Shown here: positions 6,385-6,972 of the stretch, piece after piece
How positions within the stretch are numbered: position 1 is the first letter of the stretch
How the letters are laid out: the number at the start of each line of letters is the position of its first letter
DNA from: Clostridia bacterium
GTDB lineage: Bacteria; Bacillota; Clostridia; Christensenellales; Borkfalkiaceae
NCBI GenBank assembly: GCA_017452305.1
Contig: JAFTMQ010000010.1
Coordinates: forward strand, 1-6,972
Length of the DNA stretch: 6,972 nt
Reading direction: 5' to 3'
The notes under the pieces: generated by a model
Told to the model about the DNA's origin: nothing
The model's database searches: none
Seen by the model: the letters and a program-made list of their open reading frames with translations, nothing else
Position numbers and translations under genes: made by a program

Positions 6385-6421
6385 TCTTGAAACATAAAGG
6401 GTTTCAGGATATTTTTCTTTT
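6385..6421 (+). terminator. Rho-independent terminator behind the tRNA/tmRNA fragment
   Basis: A stem TCTTGAAAC (6385-6393) / GTTTCAGGA (6401-6409) with one G-T pair and a 7-base loop, followed by TATTTTTCTTTT. It lies 9 bp after CCA, as expected for the native terminator of a stable-RNA gene. This supports the reading that the fragment is the true 3' end of a displaced gene. Confidence 0.75.
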
Positions 6422-6447
6422 CCAAAAACCGCCTAAATTGCGGGCTT

Positions 6448-6565
6448 GACCACATGTTTGACCATTTAAGGATTTGGACTATGTGGACGCAATGGGAATA
6501 AGAGCACGTGAAAGCACCGTTTTCGGACTGAAAATCACCAAAAATCACTCAAAATTACATAAAAA
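6448..6565. repeat. Direct repeat copy 2
   Basis: The 118-bp partner of 6199-6317. It differs most in the middle (after GAAAGCA). It is followed 18 bases later by GGACGTAGG (6584-6592), which resembles GGTCGTGGG of the RNA fragment at 7 of 9 positions. It then has the same 13-mer TATTTTTCTTTTC (6607-6619) that ends the terminator region after copy 1 (6410-6422). The whole module therefore seems duplicated, with the RNA part decayed in this copy. Confidence 0.75.
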
Positions 6566-6846
6566 TCGGCCGATGGGCATTCGGGACGTAGGATTATAAG
6601 ACCGACTATTTTTCTTTTCAACCATCAAAAAAAGTCTTGAAATAAGCAGGTTTTTACTCATAGGGACAAAAAGTAAATAATGGATAAAAACCGATACTGT
6701 TCAGAGGGACTTTTTCTGTGCGACGAAAGTTAATCGTTTATTAATTAAGCTTCTTCCTCATTCAGCAGAAGATGTTGTACCATACGCATCTTTCGTAAGT
6801 CCTATATTCACCTACGAATACTGTAAAAGTTTCATTCTTAACAGCA

Positions 6847-6887
6847 AAAAAAGCATCTGCAAGACCTCGCTTTACAGATGCTTTTTT
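6847..6887. terminator. Strong bidirectional terminator
   Basis: A perfect 13-bp stem, AAAAAAGCATCTG (6847-6859) with CAGATGCTTTTTT (6875-6887), and a 15-base loop. A-run and T-run flank both sides, so it can work on either strand. No gene in the window clearly needs it; it probably ends a minus-strand gene that begins beyond the right edge or marks the end of a decayed plus-strand unit. Confidence 0.88.
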
Positions 6888-6972
6888 ATTATAACATTAT
6901 ACCATATCCTTAATAAATCAATAATATACTGCGTATTTTTTAGTTTTTAATTTGCCGTGCTACTTTTGACAG

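Larger units (their letters stand above)
5938..6972. other. About 1 kb without a convincing gene; mobile-element scar
   Basis: No frame here has both a plausible start with a ribosome binding site and family-like sequence. The stretch holds a nested palindrome with hairpin (5960-6065), two ~119-bp direct repeats (6199-6317, 6448-6565), a tRNA/tmRNA 3'-end fragment with terminator (6343-6421), and a strong terminator (6847-6887). From 6620 to 6846 I see nothing firm except a short imperfect inverted repeat, ACAAAAAGT (6665-6673) with ACTTTTTCTGT (about 6709-6719). The 85 bases after the last terminator are AT-rich and hold no recognisable gene. Confidence 0.6.

Noticed and set aside
6745..6789. 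A minus-strand 14-codon frame, MRMVQHLLLNEEEA, that looks protein-like
   Set aside because: A stop lies five codons upstream and no longer gene continues in any frame. It is too short to support.
6966..6971. TTGACA at the right edge as a -35 box
   Set aside because: The matching -10 would lie outside the window, so it cannot be judged.

Overview
The window looks like chromosomal DNA from a Gram-positive, Bacillota/Clostridia-type bacterium, probably an uncultured gut or animal-associated lineage. The reasons are strong AGGAGG/GGAGG ribosome binding sites, textbook sigma-A promoters in very AT-rich spacers, moderate-GC coding DNA, and a carbohydrate-use locus built from a GH20-type enzyme and an AraC/cupin regulator. 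I cannot assign a genus.

Layout. Positions 1-4849 carry three genes, all on the minus strand and read right to left. First is a GH20 beta-N-acetylhexosaminidase-like enzyme (3224-4849). Next is an unfamiliar TIM-barrel glycosidase-like protein with a fibronectin-like N-terminus (1409-3085). Last, only 29 bp downstream, is an exported protein of about 170-residue tandem repeats (1379 down to the window edge, so its 3' end is missing). Facing away from them on the plus strand is an AraC-family regulator (4987-5937). The last kilobase (5938-6972) has no convincing gene. It holds hairpins, a pair of ~119-bp direct repeats, and a tRNA/tmRNA 3'-end fragment with its own terminator, which looks like the scar or boundary of integrative elements.

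How it fits together. A 40-bp element occurs twice in the same orientation (33/40 identical). One copy is in the araC/GH20 divergent spacer (4917-4956) and one is upstream of the second enzyme (3148-3187). Each copy ends on a weak -35 box, 17 bp from a good -10 box, of a minus-strand enzyme promoter. In the divergent spacer the other end of the element contains the perfect TTGACA of the araC promoter. This suggests a compact circuit in which the regulator binds both copies, activates the two enzyme units and represses itself. The araC promoter is a consensus TTGACA-17-TATAAT placed so that the mRNA should begin at or next to the ATG, i.e. be leaderless. Both enzymes lack signal peptides, so they should act on imported oligosaccharides, while the repeat protein is exported. 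No transporter is in view. The likely job is sensing and degrading an amino-sugar-containing glycan; the substrate cannot be read from the sequence.

Most notable points: the duplicated operator/promoter module, the leaderless regulator, an enzyme that may belong to an undescribed glycosidase group, the triplicated secreted domain, and the duplicated integration-site remnant at the right.
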